Shown here: positions 1 to 8,287 of the stretch, piece after piece
How the letters are laid out: every line of letters starts with the position of its first letter
Position numbering within the stretch: position 1 is the stretch's first letter
From: Tamlana crocina
Lineage (GTDB): Bacteria; Bacteroidota; Bacteroidia; Flavobacteriales; Flavobacteriaceae
DNA: 64,000 nucleotides
NCBI GenBank assembly: GCA_040429635.1
Contig: CP158972.1
Location: forward strand, 2,924,001 to 2,988,000
Direction of reading: 5' to 3'
Notes under the pieces: generated by a model
Told to the model about the DNA's origin: nothing
The model's input: the letters and a program-made list of their open reading frames with translations, nothing else
The model's database searches: none
Made by a program: the position numbers and the translations under genes

Positions 1-1218
1 ATCGATATCATCAATCTCAGCTTTAGAGTTGATCAGCTCGATTAAATATTTTATAATGGTAATGATATCTTCTTTGGTAAGCACTTGCTTATCCATACCG
101 ATATCAAGACCTAATTTTTTGTTCATTCTATAACGACCTACTTCCCCTAAAGAGTAACGTTGGTCACTAAAGAATAATTTATCGATAATACCACGAGCAG
201 TTTCCTCATCGGGCGGCTCGGCATTACGTAATTGTCTGTAGATATGCTCTACCGCTTCTTTTTCAGAGTTGGTAGGGTCTTTTTGTAGCGTATTGTGGAT
301 GATGGCGTAATCACCTTGCTCGTTCGATTCCTTGTGTAAAAGAATGGTTTTTACATCGGCTTCGATAATTTCTTCGATATTGTCTTTATCTAAAACCGTA
401 TCACGATCTAAAACAATTTCGTTACGCTCGATAGATACTACTTCACCTGTATCTTCATCAACAAAATCTTCGTGCCATGTGTTAAGCACACGCGCCGCTA
501 ATTTTCTGCCTGTGTATTTTTTTAAACCTGTTTTTGATACTTTAACCTCTTCGGCCAAATCAAAAATTTCTAAGATATCCTTATCACGCTCAAACCCGAT
601 AGCACGGAAAAGTGTAGTAACCGGTAACTTCTTCTTTCTATCGATGTAGGCGTACATTACCTGGTTGATATCTGTAGCAAACTCAATCCACGATCCTTTG
701 AATGGAATAACCCTTGCTGAATATAATTTTGTCCCGTTAGCATGGAACGACTGCCCGAAGAATACTCCCGGCGAACGGTGTAACTGCGATACTACTACAC
801 GCTCGGCACCGTTAATAACAAAAGTTCCACTGGGCGTCATGTAAGGAATAGTTCCTAAGTAAACATCCTGGACAATGGTTTCGAAATCTTCATGTTCAGG
901 ATCCGTACAATATAACTTTAACCTGGCCTTTAGCGGAACGCTGTAAGTAAGTCCTCTTTCAATACACTCTTCAATGGCATATCTTGGTGGATCTACAAAG
1001 TAATCTAAAAATTCTAATACGAATTGATTACGTGAATCTGTAATTGGAAAGTTTTCCATGAAGGTGTTATAAAGCCCTTCATCACCTCTTTCTTCAGATT
1101 TAGTTTCTAGTTGGAAAAAATCCTGGAAGGATTTAATCTGAATATCCAAAAAGTCGGGATATTCCGTTCTATTTACAATAGAGGAGAAATTTAATCTTTC
1201 AGCTTGTGTTGACAACAT
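1..1218 (-). CDS. rpoB: RNA polymerase beta subunit, N-terminal 406 residues (cut by window edge)
   Basis: Core RNA polymerase subunit that forms one pincer of the DNA clamp. The open frame runs to the window edge without a stop, so only the N-terminal protrusion and lobe region is present; the catalytic and rifampicin regions lie outside. The start is the ATG at 1216-1218, giving [11 protein letters not shown], a typical flavobacterial RpoB beginning. The conserved [18 protein letters not shown] segment is visible about 135 residues in. It is the distal gene of the rplK-rplA-rplJ-rplL-rpoB run, separated from rplL by a hairpin-containing spacer. Confidence 0.97.
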   Translation of the reverse strand, partial: MLSTQAERLNFSSIVNRTEYPDFLDIQIKSFQDFFQLETKSEERGDEGLYNTFMENFPITDSRNQFVLEFLDYFVDPPRYAIEECIERGLTYSVPLKARLKLYCTDPEHEDFETIVQDVYLGTIPYMTPSGTFVINGAERVVVSQLHRSPGVFFGQSFHANGTKLYSARVIPFKGSWIEFATDINQVMYAYIDRKKKLPVTTLFRAIGFERDKDILEIFDLAEEVKVSKTGLKKYTGRKLAARVLNTWHEDFVDEDTGEVVSIERNEIVLDRDTVLDKDNIEEIIEADVKTILLHKESNEQGDYAIIHNTLQKDPTNSEKEAVEHIYRQLRNAEPPDEETARGIIDKLFFSDQRYSLGEVGRYRMNKKLGLDIGMDKQVLTKEDIITIIKYLIELINSKAEIDDID

Positions 1219-1281
1219 CAATGGACGGAATTTTGATTAAAAAAATAGTGAAAGCGTATCTGCTCGTTATATACGCAAAAT

Positions 1282-1319
1282 GGTTTAGGTCTCAGAGATT
1301 CCTTCTCCAGACCTAAACC
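1282..1319 (-). promoter_or_regulatory. Hairpin in the rplL-rpoB spacer
   Basis: A perfect 11-bp inverted repeat (GGTTTAGGTCT / AGACCTAAACC) with a 16-nt loop sits between rplL and rpoB. It is not followed by a U-run on the minus strand, so it does not look like a simple terminator. Position and shape suit an RNA-processing site or a partial attenuator that sets the ribosomal protein to polymerase ratio, as the rplL-rpoB spacer does in other bacteria. That role is inferred. Confidence 0.6.
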
Positions 1320-1342
1320 GTTATGAATTTTTGGTACTAAGC

Positions 1343-1720
1343 TTACTTAAGCTCAACCTCTGCTCCAGCCTCTTCTAATTGAGTTTTAAGAGCCTCAGCT
1401 TCATCTTTAGAAACTGCTTCTTTGATAGCGCTTGGTGCACCGTCAACTAATTCTTTAGCTTCTTTTAATCCTAAACCAGTTAATTCCTTAACTAATTTTA
1501 CAACAGCCAATTTAGAACCACCTGCTGCTTTTAAGATTACATCAAACTCAGTTTGAGCTTCACCGGCGTCGTCACCTCCACCAGCTGGACCAGCAACCGC
1601 AACTGCAGCAGCAGCAGCAGGCTCGATACCATACTCATCTTTTAATATAGTTGCTAACTCGTTTACTTCTTTTACAGTAAGGTTAACTAATTGTTCTGCG
1701 AAATCTTTTAAATCTGCCAT
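1343..1720 (-). CDS. rplL: 50S ribosomal protein L7/L12
   Basis: Multicopy stalk protein of the large subunit that recruits translation GTPases. At 125 residues it has normal length. An N-terminal dimerisation helix is followed by an Ala/Gly-rich hinge (about residues 34-50) and the conserved C-terminal domain containing [19 protein letters not shown] and the [14 protein letters not shown] factor-binding helix. It lies 65 bp after rplJ in the same transcription direction, the usual L10-L7/L12 pair. Confidence 0.98.
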   Translation of the reverse strand: MADLKDFAEQLVNLTVKEVNELATILKDEYGIEPAAAAAVAVAGPAGGGDDAGEAQTEFDVILKAAGGSKLAVVKLVKELTGLGLKEAKELVDGAPSAIKEAVSKDEAEALKTQLEEAGAEVELK

Positions 1721-1785
1721 TTTTCTATCGTTTTAATGATTTTTTTTAAATAATATAATTGTAATAAAGTGCGTACTGCTTAATA

Positions 1786-2307
1786 CTATCCTTCTTTTTC
1801 AGATAGTGTTTTAATAAGACCAGCAATTGTGTTTCCACCCGACTTAAGAGCAGATACAACGTTTTTGGCCGGAGATTGTAACAATCCAACAATTTCTCCT
1901 AATAACTCTTCTCTAGACTTGATATCAACCAATGTGTCTAGTTGGTTATCGCCAATGTAAATCGCTTCCTCAATAAAAGCTCCTTTTAATAAAGGCTTTT
2001 CAGATTTTTTACGGAAGTTCTTTATCAACTTAGCTGGTGCATTACCTGCTTCGGCATACATCACAGATGTATTTCCTTTTAATACCGAAGGAAGCTCCCC
2101 AAACTCTTTGTCTGAAGCTTCCATGGCTTTTGCAAGCAATGTATTTTTAACAACTGCCATTTTTACGTTGGCCTTAAATGCGGCACGACGTAAATCTGAG
2201 GTAGCTCCTGCGTTTAATCCTGAAATATCGGTTAAATAGATATTGGCGTTTTCGGCTAATTCTGCAGTTAAGTCCTCAATTACTTGTGATTTTTCTTCTC
2301 TTGTCAT
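1786..2307 (-). CDS. rplJ: 50S ribosomal protein L10
   Basis: Base of the ribosomal stalk; binds 23S rRNA and carries L7/L12 dimers on its C-terminal helix. At 173 residues it has the usual length, beginning MTREEKSQVIEDLTAEL with the MAVVKNTLLAKAM rRNA-binding segment in the first third. It is packed 20 bp after rplA. In many bacteria L10 represses its own operon through an rplJ leader; no leader structure was worked out here. Confidence 0.98.
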   Translation of the reverse strand: MTREEKSQVIEDLTAELAENANIYLTDISGLNAGATSDLRRAAFKANVKMAVVKNTLLAKAMEASDKEFGELPSVLKGNTSVMYAEAGNAPAKLIKNFRKKSEKPLLKGAFIEEAIYIGDNQLDTLVDIKSREELLGEIVGLLQSPAKNVVSALKSGGNTIAGLIKTLSEKEG

Positions 2308-2327
2308 AATAAAAGTTTTAACTTAAA

Positions 2328-3017
2328 TTAACCAACCTTAGGATCAACCGCAATACTTGGGCTCATGGTAGAAGACATAAAGATGCTCTTTACATAAGTT
2401 CCTTTTGCAGCTGTTGGTTTTAATTTAATAAGTGTTTGAATTAATTCATTTGCGTTTCCAGCAATTTTATCAGCACTGAATGATGCCTTTCCAATAGCAG
2501 CGTGCACAATACCGGTTTTATCAACTTTAAAATCGATTTTACCAGCTTTTACTTCGCTAACCGCTTTTGCAACATCCATAGTTACCGTACCAGTCTTAGG
2601 GTTTGGCATTAAGCCACGAGGACCTAACACACGTCCTAAAGGACCTAATTTACCCATTACGCTAGGCATAGTAATGATAACGTCTACATCTGTCCAACCA
2701 CCTTTAATTTTATCAAGGTACTCGTCCAACCCAACATAATCAGCACCAGCTTCTTTAGCCTCTGCTTCTTTGTCTGGAGTTACCAATGCTAATACTTTCA
2801 TGTCTTTACCAGTACCGTGTGGAAGTGAAACAACACCTCTTACCATTTGATTGGCTTTACGTGGATCTACGCCCAAACGTACAGCGATATCAACTGATGC
2901 ATCAAACTTGGTATTGGTAATTTCTTTAACTAGGGCAGATGCTTCATCTAATGAATACACCTTTCCTTTTTCAATCTTCGCTAAAGCCTCTTTTTGCTTT
3001 CTTGTTAATCTTGCCAT
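2328..3017 (-). CDS. rplA: 50S ribosomal protein L1
   Basis: Forms the L1 stalk of the large subunit that moves with E-site tRNA. At 229 residues it has standard length. The diagnostic loop [15 protein letters not shown] is present around residues 132-146, and the N-terminal rRNA-binding half contains [20 protein letters not shown]. It lies 19 bp after rplK in the same operon. Confidence 0.98.
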   Translation of the reverse strand: MARLTRKQKEALAKIEKGKVYSLDEASALVKEITNTKFDASVDIAVRLGVDPRKANQMVRGVVSLPHGTGKDMKVLALVTPDKEAEAKEAGADYVGLDEYLDKIKGGWTDVDVIITMPSVMGKLGPLGRVLGPRGLMPNPKTGTVTMDVAKAVSEVKAGKIDFKVDKTGIVHAAIGKASFSADKIAGNANELIQTLIKLKPTAAKGTYVKSIFMSSTMSPSIAVDPKVG

Positions 3018-3036
3018 TTTTTAATGCTTTAATAGA

Positions 3037-3474
3037 TTAAGAAGGAAATTTTCCTGTTACGGTTATTCCCATCGATCTTGCCGTACCAGCAACCATTTTC
3101 ATGGCAGAAGCCACTTCAAATGCATTTAAATCTTGCATTTTGTCTTCTGCGATGGTCTTGATCTGATCCCAAGATACTTTAGCTACTTTTTTTCGGTTTG
3201 GTTCACCTGAACCTTTTTTCACCTTGGCCGCTTCTAATAATTGTACTGCAGCTGGAGGAGTTTTAATAACAAAGTCGAAAGACTTGTCTTTGTAAACAGA
3301 GATAACTACCGGTAATACTTTACCAGCTTTATCTTGGGTTCTAGCATTAAATTGCTTACAGAACTCCATAATGTTTACCCCAGCAGCACCTAAAGCGGGT
3401 CCAACCGGTGGCGACGGATTCGCAGCACCTCCCCGAACTTGTAACTTAACTACTTTACTTAATTCTTTTGCCAT
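3037..3474 (-). CDS. rplK: 50S ribosomal protein L11
   Basis: Binds the GTPase-associated centre of 23S rRNA and is needed for the RelA response. At 145 residues it has normal length. The N-terminal [12 protein letters not shown]-like segment ([19 protein letters not shown]) and the C-terminal rRNA-binding domain ending [10 protein letters not shown] are conserved. It sits 71 bp after nusG, in the order nusG-rplK-rplA typical of bacteria. Confidence 0.98.
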   Translation of the reverse strand: MAKELSKVVKLQVRGGAANPSPPVGPALGAAGVNIMEFCKQFNARTQDKAGKVLPVVISVYKDKSFDFVIKTPPAAVQLLEAAKVKKGSGEPNRKKVAKVSWDQIKTIAEDKMQDLNAFEVASAMKMVAGTARSMGITVTGKFPS

Positions 3475-3545
3475 TTTTAATAATTTAAGTCGATACGCTT
3501 TATGTTGGAAGCTAAAAACGCATCATTTATCTAGTGTAACAATTA

Positions 3546-4100
3546 TTATACTTTTTCAACCTGCATATAGCTGAGCTCCAAAGGTGTTTTTCTTCCGAAA
3601 ATCTTCACCATAACTTCCAGCTTACGCTTTTCTTCATTTATCTTTTCAATAGTACCATCAAAACCGTTGAATGGTCCATCAATAACTTTAACTGTTTCGC
3701 CTTTAGTGTAAGGAATGGCAACATTGGCGCTTTCTTCAACGGCCAATTCATCAACCTTACCTAACATTCTATTTACTTCAGATTGTCTTAATGGTACTGG
3801 ATCTCCGCCTTTGGTTTCCCCTAAGAAGCCAATAACGTTGGTTACCGAACGAATAATGTGCGGCACTTCTCCGGTTAGGTTGGCTTGAATCATAATATAC
3901 CCAGGGAAAAACACTTTTTCCTTGTGGATTTTTTTTCCGTTACGGATTTGAACCACGCGCTCGGTAGGCACCAATACTTGGTCAACATAATCTTGCATAC
4001 CCAAACGAGCTATTTCATTCTCGATATAGGTTTTGATTTTGTTTTCTTGACCGCTTACGGCACGAACTACATACCATTTTTTATCACTTACTTCAGACAT
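3546..4100 (-). CDS. nusG: Transcription elongation/antitermination factor NusG
   Basis: Binds the RNA polymerase clamp and couples transcription to translation and Rho. At 184 residues it has the usual size. The NGN domain begins with KWYVVRAVSGQENKIK and contains FPGYIMIQ; the KOW domain near the end has KGETVKVIDGPFNGFDGTIE. It is preceded by secE with a 31-bp gap, the standard secE-nusG pair. Confidence 0.98.
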   Translation of the reverse strand: MSEVSDKKWYVVRAVSGQENKIKTYIENEIARLGMQDYVDQVLVPTERVVQIRNGKKIHKEKVFFPGYIMIQANLTGEVPHIIRSVTNVIGFLGETKGGDPVPLRQSEVNRMLGKVDELAVEESANVAIPYTKGETVKVIDGPFNGFDGTIEKINEEKRKLEVMVKIFGRKTPLELSYMQVEKV

Positions 4101-4131
4101 ACTCTTTTCTTTTTACCGATTTAGTAATTCT

Positions 4132-4326
4132 TTATCCAATCCATTGAAAGTAAGCTGCGATAACTTTACTGAACACAGTATCTACGCCCCAAATAGCAAG
4201 AGAAAATATAATTGAGAATACGGCAACCAACACCGTTAAGCTTTGCGCTTCTGCCCAAGTAGGCCATGTAACGTTGTTTTTTAGTTCACCAAACGATTCC
4301 TTTATATAATTCACAATTCCAGCCAT
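4132..4326 (-). CDS. secE: Preprotein translocase subunit SecE
   Basis: Small essential subunit of the SecYEG channel in the inner membrane. At 64 residues it is the short single-span form. The amphipathic helix with SFGELKNNVTWPTWAEA precedes one transmembrane segment (LTVLVAVFSIIFSLAIWGV). It lies between tRNA-Trp and nusG, the normal place, and is probably transcribed with the upstream tRNA/tuf unit because no clear promoter box is seen in between. Confidence 0.96.
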   Translation of the reverse strand: MAGIVNYIKESFGELKNNVTWPTWAEAQSLTVLVAVFSIIFSLAIWGVDTVFSKVIAAYFQWIG

Positions 4327-4363
4327 TTTAATATTGTTTTAATAGATAGCGTCTATTTTCTTT

Positions 4364-4380
4364 GCACGGGTTGAGAGACT
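4364..4380 (-). repeat. Second copy of the tRNA-Trp 3' end (17-bp direct repeat)
   Basis: The 17 bases gcacgggttgagagact here are identical to 4431-4447, which form the 3' acceptor strand and adjoining T-arm of tRNA-Trp. The two copies are 67 bp apart in the same orientation, and the spacer contains a short palindromic repeat. This resembles the attachment-site scar left by an element integrating into a tRNA 3' end, or a local tandem duplication. Confidence 0.75.
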
Positions 4381-4382
4381 TG

Positions 4383-4399
4383 CTTCGACTACGCTCAGC
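4383..4399. repeat. Interspersed short palindrome (cttcgactacgctcagc type)
   Basis: A short imperfect palindrome of the kind scattered through Bacteroidota intergenic DNA. Related copies in this window are at 19017-19033, 39120-39137 (reverse orientation) and 48679-48695. This copy sits in the spacer between the two tRNA-Trp 3'-end copies. No function is known to me. Confidence 0.6.
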
Positions 4400-4431
4400 A
4401 TAAACTTCTCGCCTCGCAATCCTTTGCTTCG

Positions 4432-4504
4432 CACGGGTTGAGAGACTCGAACTCCCGACACCTGGTTTTGGAGACCAGTGCTCTACCAACTGAGCTAAAC
4501 CCGT
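4432..4504 (-). tRNA. tRNA-Trp (CCA anticodon)
   Basis: Full cloverleaf on the minus strand: acceptor ACGGGTT/AACCCGT, D-arm TAGCTCAGTTGGTAGAGC, anticodon stem CTGGT/ACCAG with loop CTCCAAA, and T-loop GTTCGAG. The anticodon CCA reads tryptophan UGG. The 3' CCA is not encoded. It lies between tuf and secE as in other Bacteroidota. Confidence 0.96.
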
Positions 4505-4568
4505 AAATATAAGTCAAGGTATTCCGGATAAACGAAATACCTCAACTTTTATATTTGTTTAAACTGTA

Positions 4569-5756
4569 TTAGTCTAGGATTTCAGTTACCTGACCTGCAC
4601 CTACAGTTCTACCACCTTCACGGATTGCGAAACGTAAACCTACGTTCATTGCAATTGGCTGAATCAATTCAACAGTGATAGTTAAGTTATCTCCTGGCAT
4701 TACCATTTCAACACCATCTGGAAGAGAAATGTTTCCTGTTACGTCAGTTGTACGTACGTAGAACTGAGGACGGTAGTTGTTGTGGAATGGAGTGTGACGT
4801 CCACCTTCTTCTTTTTTCAAGATATAAACCTCAGCTTTGAAGTTTTTGTGAGGCGTTACAGAACCTGGCTTAGTGATAACCATACCTCTTGAGATTTGAG
4901 TTTTCTCAATACCTCTTAATAAGATACCAGCGTTATCTCCAGCTTCACCTCTATCTAGGATTTGACGGAACATTTCGATACCTGTGATAGTAGAAGTTAA
5001 CTTCTCAGCACCCATACCGATAATTTCTACAGGGTCACCAGTTTGAGCAACACCAGTTTCAATACGACCAGTTGCTACAGTACCACGACCAGTAATAGAG
5101 AATACGTCTTCAATTGGCATCAAGAAAGGCTTGTCCATATCACGTACTGGCTCTTCAATCCAGTTATCGCAAGCTTCCATTAATTCCAATACAGTATCTA
5201 CCCATTTTTGCTCACCGTTAAGTGCACCTAAAGCAGAACCAGAAATTACAGGACCATTGTCTCCATCGTACTCGTAGAAGCTCAATAAATCTCTAACTTC
5301 CATATCTACAAGCTCTAAAAGCTCTTCATCATCCACCATATCAACTTTGTTCAAGAAAACAACGATACGAGGAATACCTACCTGACGTCCTAAAAGGATG
5401 TGCTCGCGAGTTTGTGGCATAGGACCATCAGTCGCAGCTACCACCAAGATAGCACCGTCCATTTGCGCAGCACCAGTTACCATGTTCTTAACGTAATCGG
5501 CGTGACCTGGACAGTCAACGTGAGCATAGTGACGATTAGCTGTTTGATACTCTACGTGAGAAGTGTTAATTGTAATACCTCTTTCCTTTTCTTCTGGAGC
5601 GTTATCAATTTGATCAAAAGATCTTGCTTCTGAGAAACCTGCATCAGCTAATACTTTAGTAATAGCAGCAGTTAAAGTTGTTTTACCGTGATCTACGTGT
5701 CCAATTGTACCAATATTTAAGTGTGGTTTTGAACGATCGAAAGTTGCCTTTGCCAT
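4569..5756 (-). CDS. tuf: Elongation factor Tu
   Basis: GTPase that delivers aminoacyl-tRNA to the ribosome. At 395 residues it is full length. G1 motif [10 protein letters not shown] (about residues 19-28), switch [15 protein letters not shown]3 DCPGHADYV and G4 NKVD are all intact; the C-terminal beta-barrels end [10 protein letters not shown]. It sits between tRNA-Thr(GGT) and tRNA-Trp in a tRNA-tuf-secE-nusG unit. Confidence 0.99.
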   Translation of the reverse strand: MAKATFDRSKPHLNIGTIGHVDHGKTTLTAAITKVLADAGFSEARSFDQIDNAPEEKERGITINTSHVEYQTANRHYAHVDCPGHADYVKNMVTGAAQMDGAILVVAATDGPMPQTREHILLGRQVGIPRIVVFLNKVDMVDDEELLELVDMEVRDLLSFYEYDGDNGPVISGSALGALNGEQKWVDTVLELMEACDNWIEEPVRDMDKPFLMPIEDVFSITGRGTVATGRIETGVAQTGDPVEIIGMGAEKLTSTITGIEMFRQILDRGEAGDNAGILLRGIEKTQISRGMVITKPGSVTPHKNFKAEVYILKKEEGGRHTPFHNNYRPQFYVRTTDVTGNISLPDGVEMVMPGDNLTITVELIQPIAMNVGLRFAIREGGRTVGAGQVTEILD

Positions 5757-5827
5757 GTTTTTTAAATAATTTTAATCTTAGTTATATAATAATATTAGTG
5801 TATCCTAATTTTCACTCTCTAATATAG

Positions 5828-5899
5828 AGCCAATGACGAGATTTGAACTCGTGACCTCTTCCTTACCAAGGAAACGCTCTACCCCTGAGCTACACCGGC
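5828..5899 (-). tRNA. tRNA-Thr (GGT anticodon)
   Basis: Minus-strand cloverleaf with acceptor GCCGGTG, D-arm TAGCTCAGGGGTAGAGC, anticodon loop TTGGTAA between TTCC/GGAA stems, and T-loop GTTCAAATC. The anticodon GGT reads threonine ACC/ACU. The acceptor stem has two G-U pairs. No CCA is encoded. Confidence 0.94.
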
Positions 5900-5961
5900 G
5901 TTTTGATTTACGATTACCGATTTTTGATCTACGATTATAACTCGTAATCCGTAAACTTTTG

Positions 5962-6034
5962 AGCGGGAGACCGGGTTCGAACCGGCGACATTCAGCTTGG
6001 AAGGCTGACGCTCTACCAACTGAGCTACTCCCGC
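5962..6034 (-). tRNA. tRNA-Gly (TCC anticodon)
   Basis: Minus-strand cloverleaf: acceptor GCGGGAG/CTCCCGC, D-arm TAGCTCAGTTGGTAGAGC, anticodon stem TCAGC/GCTGA with loop CTTCCAA, and T-loop GTTCGAACC. The anticodon TCC reads glycine GGA/GGG. It is the third of four tRNAs transcribed towards tuf. Confidence 0.95.
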
Positions 6035-6115
6035 AATTCATTCAAAATTTAAAGTTTACCATTCAAAGCTTTAAAACCTTGAACTTTTTCAACCTTAAAC
6101 ATTGAACTATTAAGT

Positions 6116-6197
6116 GGGGAGAGCAGGATTCGAACCTGCGAAGTTAAAAAACAACAGATTTACAGTCTGTCCTCGTTGGCCGCTTGAGTATCTCCCC
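6116..6197 (-). tRNA. tRNA-Tyr (GTA anticodon)
   Basis: An 82-nt class II tRNA on the minus strand with acceptor GGGGAGA/TCTCCCC, anticodon loop CTGTAAA between CAGA/TCTG, a long variable arm, and T-loop GTTCGAATC. The anticodon GTA reads tyrosine. Confidence 0.95.
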
Positions 6198-6265
6198 AAT
6201 TCGTTTTTCAATATTTTAAAGACCTTTCTCAAAACTTTGAGACTTCTGCTTTCGCAGGAATTAAG

Positions 6266-6339
6266 AGCCTCCAGAGGGACTCGAACCCACGACCTGCTGA
6301 TTACAAATCAGCTGCTCTAGCCAGCTGAGCTATGGAGGC
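6266..6339 (-). tRNA. tRNA-Thr (TGT anticodon)
   Basis: Minus-strand cloverleaf: acceptor GCCTCCA/TGGAGGC, D-arm TAGCTCAGCTGGCTAGAGC, anticodon stem GCTGA/TCAGC with loop TTTGTAA, and T-loop GTTCGAGTC. The anticodon TGT reads threonine ACA/ACG. It is the first tRNA of the cluster leading into tuf. Confidence 0.95.
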
Positions 6340-6360
6340 ATTTTTATACTTTTTGAGCAT

Positions 6361-6386
6361 AAAAAAAAGCCCGTTATTTCTAACGG
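6361..6386 (-). terminator. Rho-independent terminator after hpf
   Basis: Stem CCGTTA/TAACGG with a 4-nt loop, followed on the minus strand by GC and a run of eight T. It lies 55 bp past the hpf stop and ahead of the tRNA cluster, so it separates the hpf transcript from the tRNA-tuf transcript. Confidence 0.8.
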
Positions 6387-6440
6387 ACTGCAAATGTATA
6401 GATTTTTTATTTTATTCAAAACATTTTTTGAGAAATTTTA

Positions 6441-6743
6441 TTATAAATGTGCCCTTAATTTTTCTTTTCTCTTTTTTAGCTGGCGTTCTAGCGAGGCAAC
6501 GGCCATATCGGCACCTTCCTCAAACGTTTTGCATTGTTTTTTTACCACAAAACTATCGCCCGGCACACTTACTTTGGCCTCGAAAATTTTATTTTCTTTT
6601 TGGCTGGTATTTTCTACCTTTAAAAACACATCGGATTTTATCACCCTATCGTAAAACAAATCTAATTTATCCATGCGTTTCTGGATAAAATTTATCAACT
6701 TTTGGTCAGCGTTGAAATTTACGGATTGCGTGTTTACTTTCAT
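6441..6743 (-). CDS. hpf: Ribosome hibernation-promoting factor, short HPF/RaiA family
   Basis: Binds between the 30S head and body to inactivate ribosomes in stationary phase. At 100 residues it is the short form without the dimerising C-terminal domain. It begins MKVNTQSVNFNADQKLINFI and contains the family pattern KLDLFYDRVIKSDVFLK, with basic residues and the EEGADMAVASLERQLKKRK helix. It lies 35 bp after the Xer recombinase gene, a pairing common in Flavobacteriaceae. Confidence 0.92.
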   Translation of the reverse strand: MKVNTQSVNFNADQKLINFIQKRMDKLDLFYDRVIKSDVFLKVENTSQKENKIFEAKVSVPGDSFVVKKQCKTFEEGADMAVASLERQLKKRKEKLRAHL

Positions 6744-6778
6744 ACTAATACACTTTATTGGTTAGACAAAAACTCCCG

Positions 6779-7669
6779 CTATTTTTTACTTCTGGGATGT
6801 GCCTTAACGTGCACTTTTTTCAACTCGGCAATGCTGTTGTGGGTGTAAACCTGGGTAGCAGCCAAACTGGAATGTCCTAAAAGTTCTTTAACAGCGTTTA
6901 AATCGGCACCTTGGTTTAACAAATGTGTTGCAAAAGAGTGCCTGAGTATGTGCGGACTCTTTTTTACTTTTGAAGATGCCAAACTAAAATACTCATTTAT
7001 TATTCTGTAAACAAGTGTTTCATATATTTTAACGCCTTTTTTCGTTAAAAAGAGCATATCTTTATCCGAAATATCAGGCAGTTTAGTCCTTTTCTCCAAA
7101 TACAAAAAAGCGGTTTGCACTACCGAATTTAATAACGGCACAATACGCTCTTTATTACGTTTTCCTAAAACTTTTAGGGTTTTATTATTGAGGTCGATAC
7201 TGCTCAACTTTAGCTCAATAAGTTCGATGCGCCTAATACCGGTGGAATAGAACAGTTCTATTATAAATTTGTTGCGTACGCTTTCAAAATCGTCGCCCAA
7301 GGCCAAATTGTCGATAACGGTTTTCACCTCGGATTCCGAAAATGGCACCTGCACCTTTTTGCTTGTTTTTAACGCACGATGCTTAGCCAACGGATTCACT
7401 TCAATGTCGCCCACCTTCAATAAGAATTTATAATAACTGCTCAATGCCGACACCTTTCGGTTTACACTTCGGTTGGTGAGTCCACCTTCTACCAATTGCA
7501 CAATCCAACTTCGTATTTGGGGGTAATTTACGTTAGCCATGTTTTGGTCGCCGTATTCGTCCTCAACAAAACGTTTAAAACTTTCCAAATCGGTTTGGTA
7601 AGCCTTTAAGGTTAAGGCCGAATAATTTTTTTCGAGCAGCAGATAATCTAAAAATGATTGGAATACCAT
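6779..7669 (-). CDS. xerC: Tyrosine site-specific recombinase, XerC/XerD family
   Basis: Resolves chromosome dimers by recombination at dif. At 296 residues it has normal Xer length, with an N-terminal SAM-like core-binding domain (about 1-85) and a C-terminal catalytic domain. Visible catalytic residues are R146 (in STGIRRIEL), K170, H240 and R243 (HILRHSF), H266 (LGHSS) and nucleophile Y275 (QVYTH). It stands between rpsU and hpf as in related genomes, so it is probably the housekeeping enzyme. It lies 0.6 kb from the cassette-like array at 8.2 kb, but no integron-integrase insertion is apparent. Confidence 0.9.
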   Translation of the reverse strand: MVFQSFLDYLLLEKNYSALTLKAYQTDLESFKRFVEDEYGDQNMANVNYPQIRSWIVQLVEGGLTNRSVNRKVSALSSYYKFLLKVGDIEVNPLAKHRALKTSKKVQVPFSESEVKTVIDNLALGDDFESVRNKFIIELFYSTGIRRIELIELKLSSIDLNNKTLKVLGKRNKERIVPLLNSVVQTAFLYLEKRTKLPDISDKDMLFLTKKGVKIYETLVYRIINEYFSLASSKVKKSPHILRHSFATHLLNQGADLNAVKELLGHSSLAATQVYTHNSIAELKKVHVKAHPRSKK

Positions 7670-7790
7670 GGTATAGGTTAAGTTGAATGTTTAAAGTTAA
7701 ACGTTTGTCGTACAAAACGCAACTATTTTTACGATACTCGGGAAACACTTGATGCAATACCGAAAGTAGCGCTGACTTTTGGGCATAAAA

Positions 7791-7815
7791 AAATCCCGCT
7801 TTGTGGGCGGGATTT
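7791..7815 (-). terminator. Rho-independent terminator of rpsU
   Basis: Perfect stem AAATCCCGC/GCGGGATTT with a short loop, followed on the minus strand by further T residues. It starts 25 bp beyond the rpsU stop codon and ends a monocistronic rpsU transcript before xerC. Confidence 0.88.
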
Positions 7816-7839
7816 CTATATTACTGAGATATACACTAA

Positions 7840-8034
7840 TTATATATCTTCTGCATCTCTTAATTGTTGGATGTACTGCGCTTTTTGGATTTGCGCTCTA
7901 CGAACTACAGATGGCTTAACAAACTGCTTGCGAGACTGCAATGCACGCTTGGTACCTGTTCTGTCGAACTTTCTTTTGTAACGCTTTAGCGCTCTATCTA
8001 TATTTTCTCCTTCTTTAATTGGTATTATTAACAT
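7840..8034 (-). CDS. rpsU: 30S ribosomal protein S21
   Basis: Small basic protein of the 30S platform next to the 3' end of 16S rRNA. At 64 residues it begins MLIIPIKEGENIDRALKRY and contains RKFDRTGTKRALQSRKQFVKP in slightly varied family form. In Bacteroidota, bS21 with bS6 and bS18 helps hide the anti-Shine-Dalgarno sequence, and rpsU itself keeps a strong Shine-Dalgarno, which is what this leader shows. It has its own promoter and terminator. Confidence 0.96.
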   Translation of the reverse strand: MLIIPIKEGENIDRALKRYKRKFDRTGTKRALQSRKQFVKPSVVRRAQIQKAQYIQQLRDAEDI

Positions 8035-8040
8035 AGTGCC

Positions 8041-8054
8041 TTAACCTCCTCTCT
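8041..8054 (-). promoter_or_regulatory. Strong Shine-Dalgarno before rpsU
   Basis: The leader reads agagaggagg on the minus strand, ten bases before the ATG, matching nine of ten bases of the sequence complementary to the 16S 3' end. Such strong sites are rare in this window, where most genes have only A-rich leaders. Published work on Flavobacterium links this site to autoregulation by bS21-deficient ribosomes; applying that here is inference. Confidence 0.8.
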
Positions 8055-8071
8055 TTTAGATTTTCAGGCTG

Positions 8072-8101
8072 CAAATATAATAACTAATTTATTACCCGCA
8101 A
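8072..8101 (-). promoter_or_regulatory. rpsU promoter (TTG / TATATTTG)
   Basis: On the minus strand a perfect Bacteroidota -7 box TATATTTG lies at 8072-8079 and a TTG -33 element at 8099-8101, with 19 bp between. The predicted transcript starts about 35 nt before the rpsU ATG and includes the strong Shine-Dalgarno. Confidence 0.75.
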
Positions 8102-8212
8102 TTATTGGTTATTATTTTTTTTGAAAAAAAGCACAACTTGAAAACAGCTTTTGACTTTGTAGAAAATTTCAGCTATATTCGTTTAAGAATATTTATAACA
8201 TCTAAATAAATA

Positions 8213-8253
8213 TAATATGGATAAACACAATTGTGTTTATCTACACGTTAGCA
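8213..8253 (+). repeat. attC-like site 1 (short)
   Basis: A perfect 20-bp palindrome (8221-8240, ataaacac core) is flanked by taatatgg on the left and ctacac-GTTAGCA on the right. The layout (outer R''-like half, inner L''/L' pair, spacer, GTTAG core) matches the longer site at 8970-9100. It lies just before the gene at 8288, with the shared post-core sequence gcaagctgaaaag, compared with cacaagttgaaaa after site 2. Confidence 0.55.
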
Positions 8254-8287
8254 GCAAGCTGAAAAGCATATACTGAATAAAAATCAC

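Noticed and set aside
5805-6320. Open frames across the tRNA cluster on both strands
   Set aside because: They are translations of tRNA-Thr, tRNA-Gly and tRNA-Tyr genes and have no protein-like features.
6390-6403. TATACATTTG as a promoter for the tRNA-tuf unit
   Set aside because: A transcript starting there would run straight into the hpf terminator hairpin, so it is more likely chance or serves nothing.
6779-7669. The Xer recombinase as the integrase of the cassette array at 8.2 kb
   Set aside because: Its length and motifs are those of a housekeeping Xer, no integron-integrase-specific extra segment is seen, and the rpsU-xerC-hpf order is typical of flavobacteria without arrays.
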